From positions 31,943,019 through 32,007,018 of the forward strand of contig CM049306.1 in assembly GCA_026874595.1 (NCBI GenBank): a stretch of 64,000 bases of DNA. Direction: 5' to 3'. Below, one piece after another: positions 23,501 through 30,588 of this stretch. Within the stretch, counting starts at the first letter, position 1. Each line of letters opens with the position of its first letter. The translations under genes and the position numbers were made by a program. Source of the DNA: Sipunculus nudus. Lineage: Eukaryota > Annelida > Sipuncula > Golfingiida > Sipunculidae. Below the pieces are notes generated by a model, which did no database searches, had not been told where the DNA came from, and was given only the letters and a program-made list of their open reading frames with translations.

Positions 23501-25609
23501 ATTGTTGATTAGTTTTCGTGTGATATATAACTTGTTATAAAATTTTGGTAATTGTCACCAAATAATACGTTAACAACAACCCTGCTGTAACACACAGCGG
23601 CCCACTTTGTTGGGCACGGTCAAGCAAAATTGAAATAAAAGCCTACTTTAAACCCATTTGCGGCATTATTTAGCAATGATTATTTGTTTAAAACGTAAAA
23701 TGAATAAAAAGCTGACATCATAAGGAGTCACACAATGGCAGACGATCGTTTTAAAATCAAGTTTGAGTGCCGCCATGTGCTTAAACGCCCCGGTATTCTG
23801 CTAAGAATATTTTGAACGGCTGTACGCGGTGGGTGGTAAATAGAACAGCCACCTATTTCGTCCCAGCGTGCCTTGCGTGAACACTGCCTTGACAAAATGG
23901 CTCCCCACACGGAAACTTTCTTCAGGAAAAAAAACTTGCTAACCCCAACTGGCCACTTTAATTTTACCTTAAAATCACTCGTTATCAAGCGTCATGTTTC
24001 CTATACGTGCGTAGCTCGACAAGGTAACTTCAATTACTTTGATATTTAGTTAAGCTGACCAGCGATGTTTTCAAACGCGCCAGCAAATTGTGACATGGAG
24101 CGATGTCAACGTATGATGTGACGATGATAATACCAAAGTAACCGGTATGAAAATGATTTGAATCTTCCGAGTAATTCCAGAAAATGGTATTTTCATAAAA
24201 AATTTTAGAATTAAAATATACAGTGACTTGAAATAGATCAGCAGAATATTTTTTCCAAAATATAATGACAAATCAGTAGCAAACAAGAATACGGCACGGA
24301 ATATAAAATCTGTATAAACAGGCAGAGGTTCACCGGCCCTTGCGTCTTCCCAAACTTCATGCTTGAGTGACCCTGCAAAAAAGTGTTATGATGTGTTTAA
24401 ATAAAATGCCCAAGGAATTTAAAAGTGGACAGGAATGGCCGAGTCGCAACCTACGCGTGTTCATTTCTAGATGATAGCTTGATTGTGTCTTTTGTCAAAT
24501 CATTCCGTAGCGAAAGTTGGTGCGGTTTTAAAGGGGGGTTCTTAGTATTTGAGCCCCTCGCGATGTCTCGCCTGGATTTTCGGCGAAGTCTGGGTGCGGT
24601 TTTAATCGGAAGTGCGGTTTTAAGTGGAGATTTTACGGTACTCATTGATGGCCGGGTTTTGATTCAAAGCATTGATTATTTGTTGAATTCTGTTTTGTAA
24701 ATTGATTGTATATGTTATACTTGCCAGCTTCAGAGTGTGAAGGGTTCCTTTATATGTAAGGAAACCAGGGTTTACCTAATTTATATTTACATGTAATAAA
24801 TGGTTTTTACTGTTACTCCTTTTTATCGCTTAGTAAAAGGTATTTAAATGTCAAAAGCAGCCACACATGAAAGTAAATACAGAAGTGGATCCAGGGAAAG
24901 GGCCCAGGGGGTCGGGACCCCCACTATTCTAGATGCTGCAACTTTTTTTTAAGGTTAATAGACCAATATTTGTGGCTTGGACCCCCCCCCCCTTTTCTGG
25001 ACCTACTGACCTTTTGTTAGGATTTGTCATTACCAGTGGTCATCCTGGGTTGGGCCCCTCCTATTCCAAAATCCTGCATCTGTCCCTGAATTAGTACAAT
25101 CAGCAGCTTGTGATTAATGAACAAAAAGCAAATAAACATATCTAATAATTGGTATGATTTATTTTAAGTGAGAAAGTACCTGTATGCCAGGTGGCACTGT
25201 TAAAAATGACAAAATTATTTCTCATTAAGCTGTATTACAATGTGTAAATGCACTCTGATGCTGGTCATAGACCCTCTATTGTCAGAGGGGAGAAATCGTG
25301 CTGTGTCATACCAAGTTTTAAACTTCAGAAGCAAGTGTCCAGAGTAGGTATTCATAATTTGTCATCTGAATGTGTAATGTAAACCTAAACCCCTTGTTTC
25401 AGATATGTAATGGTGATGACCTTCGTGACCTCATAAAAGAAGATGCAGCAGGAGTACATAAAAGACAGGAGACAGACTCAATTCCAATCGTTGATGATGT
25501 ACGGTTTCATATCACAAACTTTGTTCAAACATTCAGTGACATGTACGAGGCCAACCAGAAGCTCACCCTCATTGATGAATTACTGGAAGATCTGCAGCTT
25601 GATGCCTAA
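234..25609 (+). CDS. ABTB1: ABTB1 orthologue, 3' part in six exons
   Basis: Ankyrin repeat and BTB/POZ domain-containing protein 1. BTB proteins of this kind are thought to act in the cytoplasm as protein-interaction scaffolds or Cullin-3 substrate adaptors; the exact substrate is not shown here. Exons 234-350, 708-832, 11827-11919, 14099-14263, 16667-16867 and 25403-25609 join in consistent phase to 301 complete codons and TAA. All five introns in the window are GT/AG; their sizes are 357, 10994, 2179, 2403 and 8535 bp. The protein follows the vertebrate family in order: end of BTB-1 (GRLESNLDHL, AKQCHLYSF), linker (VKVTTLVLEP, TLADQALP), BTB-2 (CHK, FFCGRSDYFKAL, DMYLLPGLK, LFNLPRLEDQC), then the hallmark C-terminal RQETDSIPIVDDVRFH. 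The human protein is 478 residues, so roughly 170-180 N-terminal residues (ankyrin repeats, first half of BTB-1) lie left of the window. Identification is from remembered family sequence. Confidence 0.95.
708..832 (+). CDS. ABTB1: ABTB1 exon: linker between BTB domains
   Basis: The acceptor is TTTGCAG, ending at 707; the donor is GAG|GTCAGT at 832/833, chosen over GTGAGG at 828 because only it keeps phase 0 into the next exon. The exon encodes the linker with VKVTTLVLEPSPE and LADQALPAA, which aligns with the inter-BTB segment of the vertebrate protein. The next exon lies 11 kb away, beyond the Penelope array. Confidence 0.92.
882..1625 (+). repeat. Interspersed repeat, TCAGCTGA-ended family, copy 1
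   Basis: It starts TTAGCTCAGCTGACCATAAG and ends CAGCTGAGCACAGTGACGCA followed by TGGGTCCCTTG. A second copy with the same beginning, the same inner text (GAATCCAAAATTC) and the same end lies at 30589-31531, and end fragments occur near 30472 and 44199. The ends share the inverted word GCTCAGCTGA. No coding frame is seen. Class unknown; a non-autonomous element is my inference. Confidence 0.65.
2121..3079 (+). mobile_element. Non-autonomous TIR transposon (pogo/Tc1-like ends)
   Basis: The left end TACAGTGAAACTCC and right end GGAGATTCACTGTA are inverted, with TA at the borders as for the Tc1/mariner/pogo group. Internal text repeats the phrase AAGCGGACAACTC. There is no transposase frame. 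A relative lies in reverse orientation at about 46425-47456, sharing both the right-end block and the CAGTAAAGCGGACAACTC block. Confidence 0.7.
3440..3660 (+). promoter_or_regulatory. CRE-bearing, CpG-rich promoter-like patch
   Basis: A locally CpG-rich stretch in AT-rich intron DNA. It has a perfect palindromic CRE, TGACGTCA, at 3534-3541, a second AACGTCAC at 3546-3553, and GCGCGTCACC shortly after. It lies just upstream of the broken open frame at 3664. Promoter function is inferred from composition and motifs only. Confidence 0.4.
3664..3942 (+). pseudogene. Broken short frame with SAP-like segment
   Basis: Reading from ATG 3664 gives 35 residues rich in Ser/Asp/Glu (MADSNCASES...), then an in-frame TGA at 3769-3771, then 56 residues to TAA at 3940-3942. 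The stretch just before and after the stop (NYLSALGIQ, then YKKAELVGLAQQA) resembles the SAP-like N-terminus of a multicopy family that also carries SWIM/YqaJ domains, as far as I recall. AATAAA follows directly (3939-3944, overlapping the stop codon). The later domains are absent. I see no reason to read the TGA as selenocysteine. Most likely a truncated relic; a very short expressed gene is the alternative. Confidence 0.45.
3950..4600. repeat. AT-rich low-complexity tract with CA runs
   Basis: Long stretches of TATATA and ATATTAT with short CA runs near 4366-4388. It flanks the left end of the Penelope array. No gene or motif is seen. Confidence 0.7.
4712..5205 (+). repeat. Penelope terminal repeat (pLTR) 1
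   Basis: Its extent is set by comparison with the lone third copy, which ends after GTTATA. It contains a poly-C run and a hammerhead ribozyme near its 3' end. The text just downstream (5208-5236) is an imperfect hairpin, GCTCTGGCCTA / TAGGCCATAGAGC, present in both full units but missing after pLTR 3. Confidence 0.85.
5129..5176 (+). ncRNA. Hammerhead ribozyme, PLE copy 1
   Basis: The conserved core CTGATGA (5135-5141) and GAAAC (5158-5162) are both present. Stem I pairs ATTCAC 5129-5134 with GTGAAT 5171-5176 (6 bp, perfect). Stem II pairs CGGG with CCCG around loop TCGCAT, with a U-U apposition next to the core. Stem III is very short (ACA with TGT, loop GTC), leaving a GTT cleavage triplet, so the cut is predicted after 5170. 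Hammerheads with minimal stem III are documented in PLE terminal repeats. Activity is not shown by sequence alone. Confidence 0.85.
5350..7421 (+). pseudogene. Penelope RT/GIY-YIG protein, frameshifted copy
   Basis: This is the same reading frame as the intact copy at 8224-10296, with the same start (MNKANFNYSL). Near 5989-5992 the text AACTGAG of copy 2 is replaced by ATTTAG, a net loss of one base. The first frame then ends at TGA 5995-5997 after 215 residues, just before the RT catalytic motifs. The rest (RT motif A, YRDD, zinc-binding cysteines, GIY-YIG domain) stays open in the shifted frame to 7421. Part of this is a 455-residue frame from 6054. Otherwise it is almost identical to copy 2, so the break is recent. 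It probably makes no functional full-length protein. Confidence 0.9.
7433..7448. repeat. Poly-C tract in PLE 3' region
   Basis: A C run just after the frameshifted frame, matched by a shorter run at 10308-10321 after the intact frame. Length differs between copies, as expected of unstable homopolymers. Confidence 0.8.
7580..8079 (+). repeat. Penelope terminal repeat (pLTR) 2
   Basis: The direct repeat of 4712-5205, longer by 6 bp because of a 17-C run near 7903. It is shared between the end of unit 1 and the start of unit 2, and sits between the two coding regions. Confidence 0.85.
8003..8050 (+). ncRNA. Hammerhead ribozyme, PLE copy 2
   Basis: Identical in sequence to the copy at 5129. The core CTGATGA is at 8009-8015 and the predicted cut is after 8044. 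With the copy 1 site it would bound a 2874-nt monomer RNA (5171-8044). Confidence 0.85.
8224..10296 (+). CDS. Penelope-like reverse transcriptase with GIY-YIG endonuclease, intact
   Basis: A single 690-residue frame that would copy the element's RNA and nick target DNA. The N-terminal region carries KNIPIPSN and RRMRWKAF, blocks I associate with animal PLEs. RT motif A is FDIVDFYPSI (247-256, Asp248), the motif B region is TMGSFDGAEVC (308-318), and the catalytic box is YRDD (341-344). A basic linker KSKRNRKRK precedes WFNPPYS. A cysteine knuckle follows (C557, C559, C565, C571, C575). The C-terminal nuclease has VYKATV in place of GIY, the FKTRYNNHK helix (592-600; Arg595, His599) and a likely catalytic Glu654 in CLSEKLLI. 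The length fits a complete PLE protein. The start ATG follows the pLTR and its hairpin. The cysteine-bearing linker suggests a Neptune-like clade, which is my inference. Looks potentially active. Confidence 0.93.
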   Translation: MNKANFNYSLKNIPIPSNLSYTKSLISKVESLLRRMRWKAFHFENPGQTSDKQNKTTYSPPHSEHLRAFESDIYEMVRNIEFQHSHNAFQKQMANDIKTIRQSDNLLVQADKTTNLYSMPKEHYNKLLTENITKTYKKADRNICKNINTEAKEIAGSLNLADRIEVMAERNAYITLKDHKDNFEQNPKCRLINPAKSEIGIISKKHLEKINSQLRLKTKLNQWQNTAQVISWFKKLKLKQKSKFIKFDIVDFYPSITEDLLMKALKFAKTMVSIPEDVIKTILHSRKSLLFSNGNTWVKKDHTSFDVTMGSFDGAEVCEIVGLYILDMLKKEFGVNALGLYRDDGLGCFPNMSGPKADSTRKKMIKLFSNVGLKITIETNLTCTDFLDVTFDLQNDIFYPYRKPNNDPLYIHAQSNHPPAIIRQIPMMISKRVSDNSCNKELFMKAKPMYDEALAKSGFSESLKYVEPTVKSKRNRKRKIIWFNPPYSRHVKTNIGRKFMKLVEKHFPQHHRYHRLFNRNNLKISYSCLPNMSNLISKHNMKVLNSDNAVNAPQKQCNCRKKDECPMNGQCQLKCIVYKATVRTVGCTEGDFKTRYNNHKQSFRNRSHAKNTELSKHIWSLKDNNINYKLSWEISAKAAPYFCGTRKCDLCLSEKLLIATAPPGSLLNSRAEILSKCRHQNKFTLKYFKT
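10454..10946 (+). repeat. Penelope terminal repeat (pLTR) 3, lone
   Basis: The first 493 bp of the unit, ending exactly at GTTATA where both complete units go on to CCGCTCTGG. After that the sequence is a pure TA repeat. It closes the array on the right. Confidence 0.85.
10870..10917 (+). ncRNA. Hammerhead ribozyme, PLE copy 3
   Basis: Same sequence and fold as the copies at 5129 and 8003; predicted cut after 10911. It lies 29 bp before the end of the lone terminal repeat. Confidence 0.85.
10943..10992. repeat. (TA)n microsatellite
   Basis: About 25 TA units starting inside the last GTTATA of the third pLTR and ending at TTTATACAAG. It forms the right border of the Penelope array. Confidence 0.95.
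10993..11826. other. ABTB1 intron remainder
   Basis: Unique-looking AT-rich DNA up to the acceptor TCTCAG, ending at 11826. I see nothing else in it. Confidence 0.5.
11827..11919 (+). CDS. ABTB1: ABTB1 exon: start of second BTB domain
   Basis: Acceptor TTTCTCAG and donor AAG|GTAATA; 31 whole codons, phase 0 at both ends. It encodes ACGELPFPTDEEDTY followed by VDVIFRVEGQDFRCHK, the first strands of BTB-2 ending in the CHK before the conserved FFCGRS. Confidence 0.93.
11920..14098. other. ABTB1 intron with SINE
   Basis: Non-coding. It contains the SINE at about 13495-13860 and short AT-rich tracts; otherwise nothing is recognisable. Confidence 0.6.
13495..13860 (+). mobile_element. tRNA-derived SINE, copy 1
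   Basis: The head has an A-box-like TAGAGGTAGAGC (13513-13524) and a B-box-like GAGTTCACGG (13541-13550). The body has AACGAGTGCACCTTCTGGGG, GACCCAGTAATTGGGATGA, and AAACCAGAATGGAATTCT. It ends in an A-rich tail near 13835-13858. A second copy at 58505-58910 shares these body blocks in the same order. Whether the body is one of the named conserved SINE core domains cannot be told without alignment. Confidence 0.7.
14099..14263 (+). CDS. ABTB1: ABTB1 exon: middle of second BTB domain
   Basis: Acceptor CTCTCAG and donor GAT|GTGAGT; 55 codons, phase 0. It begins GFFCGRSDYFKALIEDHFGE, very close to the family's AFFCGRSDYFRALLDDHF, and goes on through VTLHDV and VMYYVYQDSCD. Confidence 0.95.
14728..15227. 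mobile_element. Possible degenerate TIR element
   Basis: The left text TACTGTAAAACC and right text GGTTTTTCAGTA are near-inverted and bordered by TA. Internal AGTGGTCA-type words recur. There is no coding frame. The ends are short and imperfect, so this is a weak call. Confidence 0.35.
16667..16867 (+). CDS. ABTB1: ABTB1 exon: end of second BTB domain and BACK-like start
   Basis: Acceptor TTTTTCAG and donor CAG|GTAAGT; 67 codons, phase 0. It encodes SDNVYDVLCAGDMYLLPGLK, then the helical TARLFNLPRLEDQCAAYIA, both hallmark blocks of the family. Confidence 0.95.
17250..17335. repeat. GC-rich doubled 17-mer in nested inverted repeat
   Basis: CGCCCGCCAGGGCGCGC occurs at 17268-17284 and again at 17312-17328. 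Around them lie inverted arms GGCTTTA (17250-17256) / TAAAGCC (17329-17335) and AACTCCA (17257-17263) / TGGAGTT (17299-17305). Each 17-mer can itself form a small CGCCC/GGGCG hairpin. Confidence 0.75.
20527..20559. repeat. Poly-C joined to (CA)n
   Basis: A run of about 18 C followed at once by about eight CA units. The mirror arrangement, (TG)n then poly-G, occurs at 32335-32371. Confidence 0.9.
20608..20715. repeat. Two 55-bp direct repeats with CACGTG E-boxes
   Basis: ATAATAAACACGCCAGA starts at 20608 and 20663 (period 55). Each copy carries TCACGTGA, a palindromic CACGTG E-box, about 22 bp in. Nearby 20740-20775 holds GCGTCA and TGACGC words. A regulatory role is only a possibility. Confidence 0.6.
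21170..22620. repeat. Degenerate tandem repeat with ACCTGTNCAGGT palindrome
   Basis: Units of about 325-365 bp share two blocks: AGGTA..TTACAGGTAACC with TAGTGCA (21364, 21728, 22078), and an A-run followed by TTTACCTTTATTTACCTG. They end in a 12-bp palindrome, at 21204 (one mismatch), 21530, 21894 and 22248, with N = G, G, A, T. A decayed version follows near 22501-22600. Confidence 0.8.
23249..24640. mobile_element. 1.4-kb DNA transposon with perfect 27-bp TIRs
   Basis: 23249-23275 (TACCGTAAAATCTCCACTTA plus AAACCGC) is the exact reverse complement of 24614-24640. TA at both borders suits a Tc1/mariner/pogo-type TA target duplication. The word TGCGGTTT recurs below both ends (23329, 24521, 24594, 24613), like transposase-binding repeats. 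The longest frames are under 100 codons and look random, so the element is non-autonomous. Perfect ends suggest recent movement. Confidence 0.85.
24880..25088. mobile_element. MITE, GGATCC-ended family, decayed copy
   Basis: The left end CAGAAGTGGATCCAGG and right end CATCTGTCCCTG, with the inner text TTCTGGACCTACTGAC and CCTATTCCAAAATCC, match the better-kept copy at 57661-57853. The target duplication is unclear. Confidence 0.65.
25403..25609 (+). CDS. ABTB1: ABTB1 last exon
   Basis: The acceptor TTGTTTCAG ends at 25402; 68 codons follow, then TAA 25607-25609. It encodes the most diagnostic block of the gene, KRQETDSIPIVDDVRFHI, then a helical tail ending LLEDLQLDA. Confidence 0.96.
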   Translation: MCNGDDLRDLIKEDAAGVHKRQETDSIPIVDDVRFHITNFVQTFSDMYEANQKLTLIDELLEDLQLDA

Positions 25610-25856
25610 GATCCATGAATTTTACACACACCCTTACGATGGACAGTATACTGTATAAGTATCTACATTAGATACTGACAGTTATTCATTTGTTAATAAT
25701 TGTGTTTTAGAAGATGAACCTCCTCTCAGTCACTCTTGCATTTTTAAGATTCACAAAGCAGTTTGGGCTTGTACAAATAACCACACAGGAACTACTTTTG
25801 TTGGAAGAAACCACACCGGCAAGATCAAGTACAGATGATACAGCAACACAAGCAAG

Positions 25857-25862
25857 AATAAA
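25857..25862 (+). terminator. Candidate ABTB1 poly(A) signal
   Basis: AATAAA 248 bp past the ABTB1 stop codon, the first canonical hexamer downstream. The 3' UTR would then be about 270 nt. Confidence 0.5.
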
Positions 25863-25959
25863 CATCCCCATCTGAGAGAAAAGTAAAGTATACCAAAATA
25901 AGACACACTACACAGACTCTGGCTCAGAAGAGTATTGCTCTGCTGGTTAAGCCCTTATT

Positions 25960-26405
25960 ACACATTCATGGAGAGCAACACGGATCATCCCAGACTTTAA
26001 TCCGTGTTGTTCCGGGGACAGCAACACGATTTTGTTTGTGGGCCTTTCACACATTCACGCATAACAACACCGATAATCTTGGGGCATCTTTCAGGGATCA
26101 TCTGTGTTATATCAGGACATCACCGTGTTGCATCCGTAGTGATCCTTGGTGTAACAGCATGATCGGAGAAAAAACTTAAACCTGCACCTGGAAAATGCCG
26201 ATCTCAATTAGGAGCTCCAAGTGGCTACACAGAGACTCCAGGATGTATACGGTGGTTACACGGAGGTGCACGGTGCCTTCCAGGAGTGGTACGGATAATT
26301 CTTCATCGGTGTACTCCGAGATGAAAAATTGTGCAGGTTTAACTTTTTCTCCCAACATGCTTGTGCACCATGAATCACTACAGATGCAACAAAGTGTTAA
26401 CACGG
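25960..26405. repeat. Fold-back (inverted repeat) element
   Basis: About 26128-26190 and 26327-26395 are inverted copies of each other with some mismatches. Shared landmarks read in the same sense are GTTGCATCYGTAGTGAT and GTTAAACCTGCA or CTTAAACCTGCA. The loop is about 135 bp. The left flank also repeats CAACACGG / CCGTGTTG words. No coding frame. Confidence 0.65.
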
Positions 26406-26409
26406 CTTA

Positions 26410-28440
26410 GGTATAAATGAAGTGAAGAGTTTAATGTAGTCTGTTCAAATACGTTGGGAAAAAAATGTGTCAAGGAAAACACAGAAACATGGATGTTTTT
26501 GTGGTAAAGACTTCACAGAATTAGTAATATTTTGTAAGCATACACATGTGAAATGTAAACAGAAGGTGTTTCTATGAAATGTAACAAATTTTAATTTTAA
26601 AGATTGACATTTCGGACAATTTGTCCTAGCCATCTCCACATTTCCCAAATGGAAGGGGTTGTTCCTCTGGCAGAAGGGTGGAAGTAACCTAGAACAAATT
26701 AATATAAAATCAAATATATGATAGGACTCAGCCTAAACGTCTCTGAATAGGTCAGTTAGGTTTGATTAGAAGAATATTAAAATAGTTCTCATGCCCACTA
26801 CACTCATGATCAACTTACTGACTGTATGATTTGCCAGTCTTTGGCATGTCAGTAGACTCAGAATGAGTTTACTCACCACCACTGGCCACTTGGGGGCGCT
26901 ATCGGTATGAATAGCACTACATGCATCCACAGCACCGATGGAAGTTAGTCAAGGACTCAGCCTTATGATATAGAAAAAATAAATGAAGAGAAATTCAAGC
27001 CTAAGTGTAAATGTTATTCCAAGCACACCAGGTAACTATCAGGTAAAAACAATGGCTTTACCTTAATTCATTTCATAAATGTATTTCTGTACCTACAGTA
27101 GCTGGTGGCAAAGTGTTAGACACTTTACTTTTTAATTTTTTAATATTACTGATCATGAAGAATGGAAAGACGGATTTTCTATATTAATTGGAATGGTAGA
27201 TCAACTAAAGGCATTTATAGGTTAGAAACACATGGTTTGATAACATTAATAAAAAATACAGAATTGAAGGATAATAAACTGACTTTTCAGTTGCAGGATA
27301 TGTATACTGATAGCCACCAGTACACAAAACTGATGTAAAGTGTAATGTTTAATATATTTTTAAAGAAGCTTGAGATGAAGACAAGTTCAGCTTTGTACTG
27401 GCTTGATATCGATATCGGCATTAAAAGATAAAAAAAGATCTGTTAGCTATAAATTTGCATTATACTGTAACTGTATTAGTTACCTCTGATAGATATGGTT
27501 TTTTCACCAAATGGCTGAATTGGAAGGTGATGCTTTATGGAGTAAGCAAGAGCTTTGATGAGATCCAGAAAGAATTTATTTATACATTTTACAGTGTGTT
27601 GGTTATGACGAACGCTAGTCACGCAGCAGTTGACCACTGCAGCCGTAACAGATCTCCCTGGCTATAACCGCTGTTTTTTACAGCAAGGTTCTCCGAGTCT
27701 GACCACCAGGTTTAGCACAAATGTAATCAGACTAATGAGACTGAAGTATTAGTCCTAGCATAGAACCAAGAATTTTACAAATGACAATGGGTGTCTCAGT
27801 GTTATCAGACCAACGAGAGCGAGGGTCACATGTTTAAATTTGGAGCTGGATGCATGATGTGATACAACGCTCTATTTTTTTCTGATTACAATTCTTTGTC
27901 CTGTGTCAGTCCTGGGCGGTTAGAGCCAAGGAGATCTGCTACGACTTCAGTGTTACTGCTGCGTGACAAGCTTAGTCTTGACCCTGAAGCTGTTTTGTTA
28001 TTATTTAAATAATTTATTATGAAGTTTATTATATTAGTCATGGTATATGCTGTTAATGTTAATTCTTACTTGCAACAAACTGTTTGCTTACTAAATTTAC
28101 AAGGTATACTAATTACTGTTGAATTTATAGCAGTGGATCCAGTACACTGAAAATGGGAGAAATTAGCTTTGATTGTATATGAGAATAATGCATTTAAACC
28201 TACAAGTTTGAATAAATTGCATTGGTCAATTTACGACCAGTAAATGGCAGCAGGCGTTTTTAAACAAGACTTCTTGACTTTGTTTTCTCACCACGACAAT
28301 TGAGTTAACACATAGTCAGGAAAAAACTGTCTTTGTACAAAAATAATTATATCCACGCTTTTGTCCCCAGAAAATCTACATTCATCATGAATACAAACCT
28401 CTAGGACGATAGCTATGATTTATTTATGAAAATAAAATTT
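26410..28440. other. Intergenic, nothing recognised
   Basis: AT-rich DNA. I found no exon, RNA gene or clear repeat on either strand. Confidence 0.4.
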
Positions 28441-28444
28441 TGTG

Positions 28445-28445
<1 letters not shown>

Positions 28446-28489
<44 letters not shown>
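28446..28489. repeat. (TA)n microsatellite
   Basis: About 22 uninterrupted TA units. Confidence 0.95.
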
Positions 28490-28494
<5 letters not shown>

Positions 28495-29439
28495 ATTAAG
28501 TTTTACTTCCAGAAATGATTCCATCATGTGAGAAATAAATACACTATCTACAGCAATGCTCACCCGAGCATGCTCGCGTATAGGTAAGCAACACAAAATT
28601 TAAAGAAAGACACTCGGACAGACACCATGTCCATCTTAATCACAGAAAATTATGTCTGGATGTCTATGTCAGTTTCAAGGAAACTTCTGAATCGAATGCT
28701 GTATGATGCAGGAGAGGAAGGAGATGCTGTACTTAAATTGCCATGCACTAAATGATATGCCATAGGAACTGTCCCCGCCAACTTTAGATGCCGAAAAAGA
28801 GAATTTAAACTTTGTTATCTCAAGCAGTTGTAGCGAAGTTGTAAGAAGACTGATTGAATAAGCATAGTCAGGTGGCTTAGGAACATTATAGGGACATGCC
28901 GGATTAAAACACCAAACTTTTTCCATGTGTTATACATGGCCTTTCCTTTCAATTTTGGATAGGGGCCACTTCCTCAAAATTTATTATGACAGCCATCTTG
29001 GATTTAATCTGATGGCCACCATGTAGTAACACGTATATGCTAATATCTCGGCTTCCAGGTAACTTTGGAAAGCAATCGTAGTGTCTTAACTTACATTTCA
29101 TAGGCAGCTAAAACAATTATGCTATTCACATTATCAAAAATGATTTATTCATTGGGATTATGTATTTTTCTGGAAACACAGGTTATAAGTTAATATTTTC
29201 ATACTAGTCGGGAGGCTCGGGAACTCCTGTATAACATACCAAGAGTCACTTGCTGAGCCACTTGGATGTCTTAGAATGCACACAGACCTGGTGATAACTC
29301 ATTACTATACACGTCTTTGATGGACAAAATGCAGACATTTAAGGAAATCAAAAAAATAATATAAATAATAAATTTACGCATTTTTTTACCTTTAGATGAA
29401 GCAGTTCTTTTGTTAACAGAGCACATATCGTAACCGTTA

Positions 29440-30420
29440 GAACTAGAAACTTTTTGCTGTACAACCAGGGAGGTCCTAGGCCAATCTTCTTGGAAACCTG
29501 GAATATGGTCATGGTGACCTTTATTTTGCGAACAAAAGGCTGAAAACCTGATTTTGAGCACCTAGTCAGTCAGATGGAGCACACTTTGTATCCACTAGGC
29601 CTAGAATCTTCTAATGTTACTCCGATGAAGGTTCTTGAAAAATCTTATTGGAAACCTGAAATTAGGTCGCTGTAACCTATATCCTCTGAGCTATGGGGCT
29701 CGAAAGTAACCCCCAGAATAATTAAAAATTTGATACAAAAGTTCCAGTATCTGAATAACTAATGCATTGATTGTCATGATTCTATGCATTTTGATCATGG
29801 AGTGTTTCGTAATTTTCCGAAGACTGGTGGCGCCACCTGTACGTTTTATGCATATTTAGCTCAGCTTACTGAAAGTCATCTGAGCTATAGTGATCGGTCT
29901 TTGTCCATCGTCCGTATGTCTGTCCGTCTGTTTGTTAACCAGGAACAAATCTACGTCACCTGGAATCTTCTTACTTGACTTCCCGGGAGATCCATGAAAA
30001 GTCTCCTGTGAAAATTGAAATTAGGTCTCTGTTACCCATATCCACCGAGCTGTAGGGCTCAGAAGTACCCCCCAGAATAATTAAAAATTTGATACAAAAG
30101 CTCCAGTATCCGACCATCTAATGCATTTATCACCATGATTATTTGCATGCATATTCATCATACAGTGTTTCATCAGTTCCTGCAGACTAGTGGCGCCACC
30201 TAGATTTTTTTCTCGGATTTTTAGACATTCTTTCTCTATTTTTTAGACCTTCATAGATGCGGTCGTCCGTTAACAGGGCACAAATCGTAACCCTTGCACT
30301 TAGACTTCTAACTTGACATCAAGGAAGGTCCATGATAAAATTCCTTGGAAACCTGAACTTAGGTCTCTGTTACACATATTCTGTGAGCCGTGCTTCAGTT
30401 GAATTTTGGATACCACCTAC
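29440..30420. repeat. Degenerate 360-bp tandem repeat
   Basis: CAGAATAATTAAAAATTTGA occurs at about 29713 and 30073, 360 bp apart, within two aligned units that each end in GTGGCGCCACC (29827-29837; 30190-30200). Partial units lie before (from about 29460) and after (to about 30405, GGAAACCTGAACTTAGGTC). No gene. Confidence 0.75.
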
Positions 30421-30588
30421 AAAATTTGGCATTCAGATGGTAAAATTCCTTTGTGAATGTCTTTCTAGACAGCTGAGCGTCATGACCTCTGGGTAATCTA
30501 TTTTTGAAACCTTCAAATGAAGCAGTCCGTCCGTAGCATATTGTCCACTGGCAAATGTTATAAATGGTATTTTTACATTCAGTTTTTT

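Larger units (their letters stand above)
16868..25402. other. ABTB1 last intron, 8.5 kb
   Basis: Non-coding. It holds a doubled 17-mer island near 17250-17335, a C/CA tract at 20527, paired E-box repeats at 20608-20700, the ACCTGTNCAGGT satellite, a 1.4-kb transposon and a MITE; each is listed separately. Confidence 0.7.

Noticed and set aside
23728-23988. 86-residue minus-strand frame inside the 27-bp-TIR transposon
   Set aside because: It does not show a transposase DDE/D pattern or a clear DNA-binding helix; probably chance.
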